DNA of 37,548 nt, taken from contig JAUNGE010000034.1 in the NCBI GenBank assembly GCA_030524675.1, positions 1-37,548 on the forward strand, in the 5' to 3' direction. The DNA is from a bacterium. Lineage in GTDB: Bacteria > Bacillota > Clostridia > Lachnospirales > Lachnospiraceae. A program made the position numbers and the translations under genes. A model generated the notes under the pieces. That model was not told where the DNA came from. It ran no database searches and saw only the letters and a list, made by a program, of their open reading frames with translations. Of the stretch, positions 24,310-33,421 are shown one piece after another (the stretch's first letter is position 1; each line of letters starts with the position of its first letter).

Positions 24310-26238
24310 TTATTTTGCTGCTTTCTTTTTCAGGACTCCCAGAAGAACTGCGCCCAGGATGGTTCCTGCTGCCAGCGCAACCAGATACATCAGCGCATGT
24401 TCTACAACTGGGAATACAAAGATTCCGCCGTGCGGCGCCATCAGTGTACAGCCAAATCCCATGGACATTGCGCCAGCCAGAGCCGCACCTGCGATACAGG
24501 ACGGAAGCACATGGAGCGGGTCAGACGCTGCGAATGGAATTGCGCCTTCTGTGATAAATGCCAGCCCCATAATAAAGTTCGTTGGACCGGACTCTCTCTC
24601 TTCTTTTGTGAACTTATCTTTAAACAGGATGGTTGCCAGAGCAATCGCACATGGCGGAACCATACCGCCAATCATAACGGCTGCCATGATATCATAGTTT
24701 CCTGCTGCAATCGAGGCGGTTCCGAATACATAAGCTGCTTTGTTGAACGGGCCGCCCATATCAATGGCCATCATACCTGCCACAATCATGCCCAGAAGGA
24801 TTTTGCTGCCACCGTTCATATTTGTCAAAGCCGTGTTCAGCATGGTATTCAGCGCACCAATCGGAGGCTCTACCACAAACATCATAATCAGTCCAGTGAT
24901 TAAAATACCGCAGAACGGATACAGAAGCACTGGTGTAATCTTTTCAATGGATTCCGGCAGATGGGAGAATACTTTTCTAAGTCCCAAAATCACATAACCT
25001 GCCAGAAAACCAGCTAACAGCGCGCCCAGGAAACCGGATTTTCCGTTTGCTGCAATCATACCGCCCACAAATCCAAGCGCAAGTCCTGGCCGGTCTGCAA
25101 TACTCATCGCGATAAATCCTGCAAGAACCGGAAGCATAAATCCAAATGCCACACCACCGATATTCTTAAATACAGCAGCTACCGGTGTGATTGTACCAAA
25201 GTTTGCGCGCATTTCCGGTGAGAGACTCGCCATATCCACACACAGGCCATCAATCAGAAACGCAATCGCAATCAAAATACCGCCGCCTACGACGAACGGA
25301 AGCATGTGGGATACGCCATTCATCAGCTGTGTGTAGATTTTATGTCCGAGGGAACCTCCAGTGTTTGTGGAACTATGCTCCTCCTGCCCCGCCTTTGCCT
25401 CGTATACGGGAACATCTCCGCTCACAGCGCGCTCTACCAGCTTATCTGCCTTGCTGATACCGTCGGAAACCGGACACTCAATCAGTTTCTTTCCGTGGAA
25501 ACGCTCCATCGGCACCTTTGCATCCGCTGCGATGATAATACAGTCTGCCGCCTGAATCTCTTCCTGTGTCAACACATTTTTTGCACCGCCGGAACCTCTG
25601 GTCTCGACCTTGATAAAGCAATCATGTGCTTTTGCCGCTTTTTCCAGTCCCTCGGCTGCCATGTACGTATGCGCAATTCCTGTCGGACAGGACGTCACTG
25701 CGAGAATCTTAAACTGTCCGGCCCCTGCCTGCGTCATATCGCTCTTCGCATCCTGTGCATTCTTTTCATCGATGTCCGGACGCTCGCTGTCCGCATCGTC
25801 AATAATCTTCAAGAAAGCATCCACACTCGCCGCATGTCTCAGGTTATCGGCAAAAGATGCATCCATCATCATCATGGAGAGCTTGCTCAGTACATCCAGA
25901 TGTACATTGTCCTTCGTATCCGGCGCTGCAATCAGGAAAATCAATGTCGCTGGCGCTCCATCCAGCGAGTCAAATTCCACTCCTTCCGGCACCACCATGG
26001 CTGCCAATCCAGGCTTTGCCACTGCGCTGCATTTTCCATGAGGAATCGCGAGTCCCATGCCGATTCCTGTGGTGCTCTCTTCCTCTCTCGCATACACTTG
26101 CTTTCTGTACGCTTCTTCGTCTAAAATCTTGCCGCTTTTTACCATCAGAGAAACCATCATGTCCAGAGCTTCTTTTTTGCTCTTCGGTTTTCCGTCCAGC
26201 TCAATGCTTCTCTTATCCATCAAATCTGTAATTCTCAT
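24310..26238 (-). CDS. fruA: PTS fructose transporter subunit IIABC
   Basis: This permease takes up fructose and phosphorylates it to fructose 1-phosphate. The 642 residues hold EIIA-Fru at the N-terminus with the phosphorylated His67 in GLAIPHGK, EIIB-Fru (about 176-275) with Cys184 in AVTSCPTGIAHTYMA, and a membrane EIIC (about 300-640) with multiple helices and GGPFNKAAY. The domain order A-B-C is the usual fused form in Firmicutes, and the length is normal. TGGAGGG precedes the ATG. It follows fruK by 116 bases and is convergent with the MATE gene, 15 bases apart, with no obvious terminator in between. Confidence 0.96.
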   Translation of the reverse strand: MRITDLMDKRSIELDGKPKSKKEALDMMVSLMVKSGKILDEEAYRKQVYAREEESTTGIGMGLAIPHGKCSAVAKPGLAAMVVPEGVEFDSLDGAPATLIFLIAAPDTKDNVHLDVLSKLSMMMMDASFADNLRHAASVDAFLKIIDDADSERPDIDEKNAQDAKSDMTQAGAGQFKILAVTSCPTGIAHTYMAAEGLEKAAKAHDCFIKVETRGSGGAKNVLTQEEIQAADCIIIAADAKVPMERFHGKKLIECPVSDGISKADKLVERAVSGDVPVYEAKAGQEEHSSTNTGGSLGHKIYTQLMNGVSHMLPFVVGGGILIAIAFLIDGLCVDMASLSPEMRANFGTITPVAAVFKNIGGVAFGFMLPVLAGFIAMSIADRPGLALGFVGGMIAANGKSGFLGALLAGFLAGYVILGLRKVFSHLPESIEKITPVLLYPFCGILITGLIMMFVVEPPIGALNTMLNTALTNMNGGSKILLGMIVAGMMAIDMGGPFNKAAYVFGTASIAAGNYDIMAAVMIGGMVPPCAIALATILFKDKFTKEERESGPTNFIMGLAFITEGAIPFAASDPLHVLPSCIAGAALAGAMSMGFGCTLMAPHGGIFVFPVVEHALMYLVALAAGTILGAVLLGVLKKKAAK

Positions 26239-26354
26239 GCCACACCCTCCATTTCTTTTATTTTTGCACTTCTATGTTACGGTTTTGCTTACTCCCTGTA
26301 TTTTTTTTGCTCTTGTACCCTTGTGTGCTTTTGCTTTTTTGTTCTTCTGTCCTT

Positions 26355-27272
26355 TTATCTGCTCTGTTTTTCCACATCCGCCAGAACTTTCAGCACTTCC
26401 TCTTTTGTCGCGAGGAATTCCGAAAATGCACTCGCGCTGCCTGTGGAAATTCCCATTTTGAATGCCTGTTCATAATCTTTGCTCTCCAGCCATCCAGCTA
26501 GGAATCCGGCTACCATCGAGTCACCTGCCCCCACGGCATTAACCAGATTGCCCTTCGGCGCGGGTCTCGTGTAAACAGAGCCATCTTCTGCCACCATCAC
26601 GGCACCTTTTCCCGCCATGGAAACCAGGACATTTCTCGCTCCCATCTCCTGCAGCTTCTTCGCATAAGGAACGACCTCTTCCCGCTCTGTCAGAGTCACC
26701 CCAAAGATTTCTCCAAGCTCGTGGTTGTTCGGTTTAATGAAAAATGGATGATATGGCAGGACACGCAGCAGCAAATCTTTTGTGGCGTCCACGACACTAA
26801 TAACGCCCTTCCCTTGAATGCGCTCCAAAATATCGTGGTACATGGTAGATGGCATAGACGCCGGAATGCTTCCTGCCAGAACCAGTATATCGCCCTCTTT
26901 CAAGTTATCTATCTTACAGAGCAATTCTTCGACTTTCTCCGGTGAAATCACTGGTCCCTGTCCGTTGATTTCAGTACCATCAATGGATTTCAGCTTTACA
27001 TTGATGCGGGAAACTCCATTCTCTACGGAAATAAAATCAGTGCGGCATCCTGTTTCTTCCATTCGGCGGCGGATTTCTTCTCCCACGAATCCAGCCATAA
27101 ATCCCAGAGCCACATTTTCAAACCCCAGATTTTTTAAGACAATGGAAACATTGATTCCCTTTCCTCCTGGAAGCATCTGCTCCGATACCGTCCGGTTTGT
27201 CATCCCCAGTTTAAAATCGTCAACTGAAACAATATAATCCAGCGACGGATTAAATGTCACCGTATAAATCAT
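26355..27272 (-). CDS. fruK: 1-phosphofructokinase
   Basis: This PfkB-family kinase converts fructose 1-phosphate to fructose 1,6-bisphosphate. The 305-residue product starts MIYTVTFNPSLDY and has the PGGKGINVS substrate loop, the KPNNHELGEIFG stretch, and the catalytic anion hole with Asp in NAVGAGDSMVAGFL. The start at 27272 follows GGAGGATATGAGTGT. An upstream in-frame ATG at 27344 would add 24 lysine-rich residues unlike the family and is rejected. It is the first gene of fruK-fruA. The related tagatose-6-phosphate kinase LacC is less likely given the adjacent fructose PTS. Confidence 0.95.
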   Translation of the reverse strand: MIYTVTFNPSLDYIVSVDDFKLGMTNRTVSEQMLPGGKGINVSIVLKNLGFENVALGFMAGFVGEEIRRRMEETGCRTDFISVENGVSRINVKLKSIDGTEINGQGPVISPEKVEELLCKIDNLKEGDILVLAGSIPASMPSTMYHDILERIQGKGVISVVDATKDLLLRVLPYHPFFIKPNNHELGEIFGVTLTEREEVVPYAKKLQEMGARNVLVSMAGKGAVMVAEDGSVYTRPAPKGNLVNAVGAGDSMVAGFLAGWLESKDYEQAFKMGISTGSASAFSEFLATKEEVLKVLADVEKQSR

Positions 27273-27357
27273 ACACTCATATCCTCCTTCTTGATTTTTG
27301 TTCTGTGATTTCTTATGTCTTCCTTTTGTTTTTGCTTTTCTCATTTCTTATGGCATT

Positions 27358-27509
27358 ATTGTATCATCTAATTCGGTCATAATCAATCATATTTATTCAC
27401 AAAATGTTCTTTTATTTTTAGTTATTTTTCACAATCATTCATTTTATTTCTTATTTCAATCATAAAAAGCCATTTATTTTTTCTTTTTCGTTCAAATTCA
27501 ATCATTCAT
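27358..27509 (-). promoter_or_regulatory. fruKA promoter with repeated TGATTGA-type operator sites
   Basis: On the minus strand TTGATT (27381-27386) and TACAAT (27358-27363) are 17 bases apart. ATGATTGA-type motifs recur at 27383-27390, 27431-27442 (ATGAATGATTGT), 27456-27463 and 27498-27509 (ATGAATGATTGA). Their shared core and the overlap with the -35 suggest binding sites for a DeoR-type repressor such as the product of 21920-22663. The rest of 27510-27577 shows no feature. Confidence 0.6.
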
Positions 27510-27577
27510 CTTCCATCACCTATATTATTCTGTCACATGTCTTTCCTACTTTGCCCGAAGGGAAGCGGCCGTTTCCT

Positions 27578-27623
27578 GTAAAACAAAGACAGCACCCAAA
27601 AGAATCTCTCCTTCTGGATGCTG
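27578..27623 (-). terminator. Terminator downstream of the S1-domain gene
   Basis: A 13-bp stem with two G-T or mismatched positions (27590-27602 with 27611-27623) is followed by TCTTTGTTTT on the minus strand. It ends the operon that begins at 33086. Confidence 0.85.
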
Positions 27624-27698
27624 CCCTGTTTTCACTTATTTTATTCTGATTTCACTTGAGTTCAATCATGTTTTAGTCTTATTATTCTTATTTTTCTT

Positions 27699-28778
27699 TT
27701 ATTCCTCGGCTGTTTCCTCTTCAGCTGGTGCTTCCAGAGCTTTCATGCTCAGGCTGATCTTCTTGTCCTCGCCGTTGAAATCAACCACTTTTGCAGTGAT
27801 AACCTGGCCCACCTTCAGTACATCAGCCGGTTTATCTACATGCTCTCTGGAAATCTGGGATACATGAAGCAGTGCGTCAACACCTGGCTCCAGCTCCACA
27901 AATGCACCAAAATCGGTCATTCTCGCAACTTTGCCCTCTACTACATTGCCAACTGCATATTTCTCATCTGCATGCAGCCACGGATTTGCCTCTGGGAACT
28001 TTAAGCTCAGTGCAATCTTCGCGCCGTTGATTTCCTTAATCAAAACGGTCACTTTCTCGCCAACCTTAAATACCTTCTTCGGGTTCTCTACTCTTCCCCA
28101 GCTCATCTCGGAGATGTGCAGAAGACCGTCTGCTCCGCCTAAATCGATAAATGCGCCAAAATCGGTCACGTTCTTTACAACGCCCTCTACAGTCTGACCC
28201 GCTTCGATTCTGTCGAACAGTTCCTTCTGCATAGCTGCTTTCTTTGCAACCATGAGCTGCTTGCGGTCACCGATGACTCTTCTTCTCTTCGGATTGAACT
28301 CGCTGATAACGAACTCAATCTCTTTGCCTGCATACTTGGACAGGTCTTTCTCGTATGTGTCAGATACCAGGCTCGCTGGGATGAAGATTCTGGCCTCATC
28401 CACTACAACGCTAAGACCGCCGTCCAATACCTGAGCAACCTTTGCTGTCAGCACTTCCTGATTGTTGAATGCATCTTCCAGCTTCTTGTTTCCTCTGTCA
28501 GCTGCCAGTCTCTTATAGGAAAGAGATACCTGACCCTCGCCGTCGTTTACTTTGATTACTTTTGCTTCCATCTCGTCTCCAACTGCTACCAGTTTGGTTA
28601 AATCTACGCCGGATTCATTGGTATATTCACTCCGAGTAATAATGCCATCGGACTTGTAGCCTATATTCAGAACGATTTCATCTTCTTTCACGTCGATTAC
28701 TTTACCAGTGACTACCTCTCCTGTACGTATTGTTTTTAATGATTCCTCTAACATTTGTTCAAAACTTAATTCTGACAT
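27699..28778 (-). CDS. S1 RNA-binding domain protein (30S ribosomal protein S1-like)
   Basis: The 359-residue product has about four S1 domains. The clearest are GVVKNVTDFGAFIDLGGADG LLHISEMSW near 190-230 and KVARMTDFGAFVELEPGVD near 285-305, with a variable first repeat. It is probably the Firmicute form of ribosomal protein S1, which helps bring mRNA to the ribosome. The start at 28778 follows GAGGAGG. A TTG six codons earlier lies inside that ribosome site. Its first 20 bases overlap the end of ispH in another frame. In some Clostridia these two proteins are a single fused chain, and here they are separate genes. Confidence 0.92.
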   Translation of the reverse strand: MSELSFEQMLEESLKTIRTGEVVTGKVIDVKEDEIVLNIGYKSDGIITRSEYTNESGVDLTKLVAVGDEMEAKVIKVNDGEGQVSLSYKRLAADRGNKKLEDAFNNQEVLTAKVAQVLDGGLSVVVDEARIFIPASLVSDTYEKDLSKYAGKEIEFVISEFNPKRRRVIGDRKQLMVAKKAAMQKELFDRIEAGQTVEGVVKNVTDFGAFIDLGGADGLLHISEMSWGRVENPKKVFKVGEKVTVLIKEINGAKIALSLKFPEANPWLHADEKYAVGNVVEGKVARMTDFGAFVELEPGVDALLHVSQISREHVDKPADVLKVGQVITAKVVDFNGEDKKISLSMKALEAPAEEETAEE

Positions 28779-29610
28779 TAGTATGAACCTCCTCAATAAT
28801 GTTTTTCGGGGTAGACGCCCCTGCTGTAATACCTACGCTGCGCACAGAATTTACACATTCAGAATTTAAATCGCTTAGTGTCTGGATATAGTAAGTATTC
28901 TTACACTCCTTTTGGCATATTTCGAAAAGCTTCTGGGTATTAGAACTGTTTCGGCCTCCTATGACTATCATAGCCTCCACTTCAGATGCAATCCTTTTCG
29001 CTTCCACCTGCCGTTCCTGTGTTGCATTGCAAATCGTATTTAAAACAATTATATCATAACGCTTTTTCAAAAATTTTTCAACTAATTCTTGAAATTTATT
29101 GTAATTAAATGTCGTTTGCGAAACAATGCACAGCTTTTCTCCCTCTTTCAGGGGCAAATCGTCGATTTCGGCACTGTTTTCAATGGTCAGCGTGTCTGAA
29201 TTGCCCCATCCGCGGATACCCTCCACCTCGGGATGACTGCTGTTTCCCACAATAATCACTCTGCGCCCTTCCTGGTTCTGCTCCTGCACAATGCGGTGAA
29301 TTTTTTTCACAAATGGGCAAGTCGCATCTACAATCTCGATTCCCTGCTCTTTGAGCAGGTCATAGACATCTTTTCCGACCCCATGGGAGCGAATCACCAC
29401 GGTTCCCTCTCTCAGGGCCTCAAGCTCCTCTTTCGTCTCGAGAACTCTGACGCCCTTTGCCTCCAGGTCTTTTACCACCTCCTCATTGTGGATAATCGGA
29501 CCATACGTATAAATCGGGTGTTTGCCTTTTTCTATCTGCTCGTAGACTTTATTGACTGCCCGCTCCACGCCGAAGCAAAATCCGGCGGTCTTTGCTACAA
29601 TCACTTCCAT
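28759..29610 (-). CDS. ispH: 4-hydroxy-3-methylbut-2-enyl diphosphate reductase
   Basis: This is the last enzyme of the MEP isoprenoid pathway. It reduces HMBPP to IPP and DMAPP with a [4Fe-4S] cluster. The three cluster cysteines are seen in AGFCFGVERAV (about 12), DATCPFVKKIH (about 98) and NTICNATQERQ (about 193). IRSHGVGKD and GITAGASTPKNIIEEV are further family motifs. At 283 residues it is full length. It overlaps cmk upstream by 10 bases and the S1-domain gene downstream by 20, so the three are one transcription unit. Confidence 0.97.
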   Translation of the reverse strand: MEVIVAKTAGFCFGVERAVNKVYEQIEKGKHPIYTYGPIIHNEEVVKDLEAKGVRVLETKEELEALREGTVVIRSHGVGKDVYDLLKEQGIEIVDATCPFVKKIHRIVQEQNQEGRRVIIVGNSSHPEVEGIRGWGNSDTLTIENSAEIDDLPLKEGEKLCIVSQTTFNYNKFQELVEKFLKKRYDIIVLNTICNATQERQVEAKRIASEVEAMIVIGGRNSSNTQKLFEICQKECKNTYYIQTLSDLNSECVNSVRSVGITAGASTPKNIIEEVHTNVRIKF

Positions 29611-30284
29611 GCTGCAAAAATCCCCCTCGCCTTCACAATCTCTTCCATGGCATCCACTACCTGCTCAATGGTAAGCTCTGAGGTATCCAGAAGAACGGCA
29701 TCCTCTGCCTGCCGCAGCGGAGAGTGCTCTCTGTGCATATCCCGGTAATCTCTCTCGCTGATTTCCTGCTCAATCTCTTGCAGGCTGCACTGCGCGCCTT
29801 TCTGCGTCAGCTCCAGATAGCGGCGCTTCGCACGCACCTCCACGCTCGCCGTCATATAAATCTTCACATCTGCATTCGGAAGCACGCAGGTTCCGATATC
29901 CCGACCGTCCATAATCACATTTTCAGCGGCCGCCAGCTTCTTTTGCAGCTCCACCAGCTTCTCTCTGACAGGAAGATACACGGAAGTCTGCGATGTCATC
30001 TGACTCACTTTCTCTGTGCGGATCAGGGAAGATACGTTTTCCCCGTTCAGATAGACCTGCTGTGCACCGTCCTCATAGGAAATCCCCACATCTACCTTCT
30101 GCACGGCCTCTGCTATCGCCTCCTCGTCCTGCGGACCAATTCCCTGGCGCAGCAAATACAGCGCTATCGTCCGGTACATGGCTCCGGTATCCACATACAC
30201 AAAGCCCAGACGGGCCGCGAGCTTTTTGGCAATCGTACTCTTTCCGGCGCCTGCCGGACCGTCAATCGCAATGTTATAAGACAT
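29601..30284 (-). CDS. cmk: Cytidylate kinase
   Basis: This enzyme phosphorylates CMP and dCMP with ATP for nucleotide recycling. The 227-residue product has the P-loop DGPAGAGKSTIAKKLA at residues 8-23, YVDTGAMYRTIALYL, the signature MDGRDIGTCVLPNADVKIYM and the SERDYRDMHREHSPLRQAEDAV lid/base region. Length and motif order are standard. It is located between a flavoprotein gene (70 bases upstream) and ispH, in the cmk-ispH-S1 order common in Clostridia. Confidence 0.97.
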   Translation of the reverse strand: MSYNIAIDGPAGAGKSTIAKKLAARLGFVYVDTGAMYRTIALYLLRQGIGPQDEEAIAEAVQKVDVGISYEDGAQQVYLNGENVSSLIRTEKVSQMTSQTSVYLPVREKLVELQKKLAAAENVIMDGRDIGTCVLPNADVKIYMTASVEVRAKRRYLELTQKGAQCSLQEIEQEISERDYRDMHREHSPLRQAEDAVLLDTSELTIEQVVDAMEEIVKARGIFAAWK

Positions 30285-30354
30285 ATGTTGTTTTTCTCCT
30301 CTGTTTTTATCAGTGTATGATTAGAATCTGCTTCGCATCTTCTCTTATGCTGTC

Positions 30355-31587
30355 TCACTGGACGCTGCTTCCCGCCAGCCAACCTGTAGACCACGCAATC
30401 TGCAGGTTAAACCCGCCGGTCACGGCATCCAGGTCGAGCACTTCTCCGGCAAAATAAAGCCCTGAAAGTTTTTTGGACTCCATCGTGGAAGGGTTTATCT
30501 CCTTCACGGATATTCCGCCCTGTGTGATGATCGCCTCCTGATAGCCGCGAAGTCCTGTCAGGGTAAAGGTCAGCCCCTTCGTGACCCCAATCAGCGCCAT
30601 GCGCTCCTCATGTGTCAGCTCATTCACCTTCTTTTCCGGCGAAATGCCGCTTCTGGCGATGATAACCGGAATCAGTCTGGCCGGATACAGATGATTTAAC
30701 GAATTCTTAAACTGCTTGTTTTTTGCCTCATCGAACTCCCGAAGCAGGCGCGCATCCAACTGTTTTTCACTCAGAGCCGGCTTTAAATCAATCACCAGCT
30801 GCAGCGGATGTGCTGTGATTTTCTTTGCCACATAGCTGCTCGCACTCAAAAGCACGGGGCCGCTGACACCGAAATGTGTAAACAGCATCTCGCCAAACTC
30901 ACTGTAGAGTTCTTTTTTGCCGTCAAAAACGGTCGCCTGGATATTCTTTAAGGCGAGCCCCTGAAGTTCTCTCGCATCCTCCTCTTTGGTCTCAAACGGT
31001 ACCAGCGCCGGCGACAGTGCTGTCACCGTATGCCCGATATGTTTTGCCATCTCGTAGCCGTCTCCAGTGGAACCCGTCGTAGGGTAGGAAAGCCCTCCCG
31101 TCGCCACAATCACGGCGTCCGCCGGTACTTTCACGCTGTTTCTCTCAAGGACAATGCCTCTAAGTGTGCCATCCTCCACCCAGAGAGACTTCACACCTTC
31201 CCGCAGTGCAATCTCCACGTTCTGCCCGCGCAAAATCCCAGACAATGCCTTTATCACATCGGAAGATTTGTCGGAGCAGGGAAACACGCGGTTTCCCCTC
31301 TCCACTTTCAGCGGACAGCCGACTTTCTCCAAAAGCTCCATCACATCCTGGTTCGTAAATCCATAAAACGCACTGTACAAGAATTTTCGGTTCGTCACCA
31401 CATGCAAAAAAAGCTCCTCCACATCACAGGCATTCGTCACATTGCAGCGCCCCTTTCCTGTGATGTAGAGTTTCTTTCCCAATTTTTCATTTTTCTCGTA
31501 GATTGTCACGGCATGTCCGTTTTTTGCCGCGGCAGCAGCTGCCATCATGCCCGCAGCGCCGCCGCCTATCACTGCTATTTTACTCAT
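30355..31587 (-). CDS. NAD(P)/FAD-dependent oxidoreductase, HI0933/YhiN family
   Basis: The 410-residue flavoprotein starts with the FAD dinucleotide-binding motif IAVIGGGAAGMMAA and has the family markers KNEKLGKKLYITGKGRCNVTN, VIVATGGLSYPTTGSTGDGY, and the C-terminal LYFAGEVLDLDAVTGGFNLQ that closes the FAD site. Its substrate is unknown in this family. Its start overlaps the end of the polyphosphate phosphotransferase gene in an ATGA junction, and cmk follows by 70 bases, so it sits within the operon. Confidence 0.95.
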   Translation of the reverse strand: MSKIAVIGGGAAGMMAAAAAAKNGHAVTIYEKNEKLGKKLYITGKGRCNVTNACDVEELFLHVVTNRKFLYSAFYGFTNQDVMELLEKVGCPLKVERGNRVFPCSDKSSDVIKALSGILRGQNVEIALREGVKSLWVEDGTLRGIVLERNSVKVPADAVIVATGGLSYPTTGSTGDGYEMAKHIGHTVTALSPALVPFETKEEDARELQGLALKNIQATVFDGKKELYSEFGEMLFTHFGVSGPVLLSASSYVAKKITAHPLQLVIDLKPALSEKQLDARLLREFDEAKNKQFKNSLNHLYPARLIPVIIARSGISPEKKVNELTHEERMALIGVTKGLTFTLTGLRGYQEAIITQGGISVKEINPSTMESKKLSGLYFAGEVLDLDAVTGGFNLQIAWSTGWLAGSSVQ

Positions 31588-33086
31588 CCTCTGTTTTTCT
31601 CAACTTCTTCTATTTTTTTCTCAAGTGCCTCCACGACGGTCTTTAAAACCTTCACGCGGGCATAGTACTTACTGTTGCCTTCCACAACAATCCAAGGCGC
31701 ATAGGTCGTGGATGTGCGCACCAGCATTTCATTCACCGCTTCCTCATAGAGATCCCATTTCTCGCGGTTTCTCCAGTCCTCATCCGTGATCTTCCACTGT
31801 TTCTCCGGATTCTCCATTCTCTCCTTGAAGCGGCGTTCCTGCTCATCCTTGTCAATATGCAGCCAGAATTTCAGGACAACAGCGCCGAAGTTTGCCATGT
31901 GCTCTTCCATCTCGTTGATTTCCTGATATGCGCGCTTCCACTCATTTTCGGTACAGAATCCCTCGATTCTCTCCACCATCACACGACCGTACCAGGTGCG
32001 GTCAAAAATGGCGATGTGGCCTGCCTTTGGCACATTGTTCCAGAAACGCCACAGATAATGGTGCTGCTTCTCGATATCATTCGGGGAGGCAGTCGGATTC
32101 ACCTGGTATCCTCTCGGGTCCAGATGGCTCGTCAGACGCTTGATGGCGCCGCCCTTTCCGCCGGCATCCCAGCCCTCGAATCCCAGAATCACCGGAATAC
32201 GCAGGCGGTAAATCTCACCATGCAGATATTCTAGCTTCTTCTGCAGTGCACCAAGTTTTTCCTTGTAAACTTCCTTTGTGTATGCCTTGTCAAGGTCCAC
32301 ACCGGACAGAACGCCATTTTTGTACTTTCCGGTAAACGGTACGGAAGCAGAAGATACCGCTGCCTCGCGTTTTTTCTTTCTGTCAAGCTCATAGGCAAGT
32401 CTGGACACCACAGTGTTCATAATCTTCATTGCTGCATAATCCTTGTCTGTCGCCTCAATGATGGTCCATGGCGCATACTCCGTATCGGTTTTCTCCAGCA
32501 TTTCCTCATTGATTGTCAGATACTTATCGTACTCTTTGTTTCGCTTCCAATCTGCCTCTGTCACGCGCCAGGATGTATCTTTTGCGCTGTCGAGCTTTTT
32601 AAAGCGCTTCTTCTGCTCCTCTTTGGAAATGTACAGGAAAAATTTGATAATCACAGTCCCGTCGTCGGAGAGCTGTTTTTCAAAAGACAGAATGTCTTTG
32701 AATGCCCCAGGCAGCTCCTCTTTCTTTGTCAGCTTGTCAAAGCGGTCCACCTGCACTTTTCTGTACCAGCTTCTGTCAAAGATGGCAATTCTTCCTTTTG
32801 CCGGCGTCTTTGTCCAGTAACGCCAGAGGAACGGGCGCATCTGCTCTTCCTCATTGTTTTTATTGCTGGCATACACGGAAAATCCTCTCGGGTCAAGTGC
32901 CTGAATCAGGCGGTTAATCTGCACTCCTTTTCCTGCTGCACCCATCCCCTCGAATACAACAATCACAGGAATCCCCGCCGCCTTGCACTCTCTCTGCAAA
33001 AGGCCAAGTCTCGCGCTCTCCTTCTCGAGCACTTCCTTGTACTCCTCCTTACTTACGGTCTTCGATAAATCGATCTTCTCCAGCAT
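31584..33086 (-). CDS. pap: Polyphosphate:AMP phosphotransferase (tandem PPK2)
   Basis: This enzyme uses polyphosphate to phosphorylate nucleotides, AMP to ADP in characterised class II PPK2 enzymes. The 500-residue product (start 33086, behind GGAGAAGGGGGAAAAGGT) has two PPK2 domains. The first has FEGMGAAGKGVQINRL and FDRSWYRKVQVDRFD, and the second has FEGWDAGGKGGAIKRL and FDRTWYGRVMVERIEG. Two-domain architecture and length match Pap. In known Pap proteins the C-terminal domain carries most activity, consistent with its more complete Walker A (DAGGKGG). It is the first gene of the operon running to the S1-domain gene. Confidence 0.93.
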   Translation of the reverse strand: MLEKIDLSKTVSKEEYKEVLEKESARLGLLQRECKAAGIPVIVVFEGMGAAGKGVQINRLIQALDPRGFSVYASNKNNEEEQMRPFLWRYWTKTPAKGRIAIFDRSWYRKVQVDRFDKLTKKEELPGAFKDILSFEKQLSDDGTVIIKFFLYISKEEQKKRFKKLDSAKDTSWRVTEADWKRNKEYDKYLTINEEMLEKTDTEYAPWTIIEATDKDYAAMKIMNTVVSRLAYELDRKKKREAAVSSASVPFTGKYKNGVLSGVDLDKAYTKEVYKEKLGALQKKLEYLHGEIYRLRIPVILGFEGWDAGGKGGAIKRLTSHLDPRGYQVNPTASPNDIEKQHHYLWRFWNNVPKAGHIAIFDRTWYGRVMVERIEGFCTENEWKRAYQEINEMEEHMANFGAVVLKFWLHIDKDEQERRFKERMENPEKQWKITDEDWRNREKWDLYEEAVNEMLVRTSTTYAPWIVVEGNSKYYARVKVLKTVVEALEKKIEEVEKNRG

Positions 33087-33237
33087 ACCTTTTCCCCCTT
33101 CTCCTTTTTTTGATTTCTGCAGTGCGTTCTGGTTCTGCATTTCTCATTTCCCGCAGTATGTTCTGTTTGCGCCGTTCTCATTTTCCACAGTACATTCCTG
33201 CATGCTCCCAGATTTCTGCAAGGTGTATGTTCCTTTT

Positions 33238-33266
33238 AGTATATCCCAAATTCACTGCTATTACAA
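33238..33266 (-). promoter_or_regulatory. Promoter of the pap-to-S1 operon
   Basis: On the minus strand TTGTAA (33261-33266) and TATACT (33238-33243) have a 17-base spacer. The start is about 140 bases before the pap ATG. The leader 33087-33230 shows no recognised riboswitch. Confidence 0.6.
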
Positions 33267-33296
33267 TGAATTTTGACAGCAATTCCATAATTTTAT

Positions 33297-33400
33297 GATA
33301 CCAGGAGCACACAGTGCGGAGCAATCCGGTATCAAAGGGGTCAAAAGGTCAGGAATCCGACGAAAGCTTGCTTTCAAGAGGATTTCTGACTTTGGGACCC
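33297..33400 (+). repeat. Dispersed multi-hairpin intergenic repeat
   Basis: GATACC (33297-33302) pairs with GGTATC (33328-33333) around a GCAC-ACA-GTGC hairpin. GGGGTC (33337-33342) then leads into a long hairpin whose arms GGTCAGGAATCC and GGATTTCTGAC flank GAAAGC-TT-GCTTTC, closed by GGGACCC (33394-33400). The first 46 or so bases match the minus-strand element at 18784-18859 with few changes, and these fall in a loop. Here it lies between the pap promoter and the end of the SpoIID-domain gene, not in a same-strand leader. Confidence 0.75.
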
Positions 33401-33421
33401 GCGAACGCATGACATATGGAT

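Noticed and set aside
27699-29610. A single fused IspH-S1 protein
   Set aside because: The ispH stop and a separate GAGGAGG-ATG in another frame show two genes.
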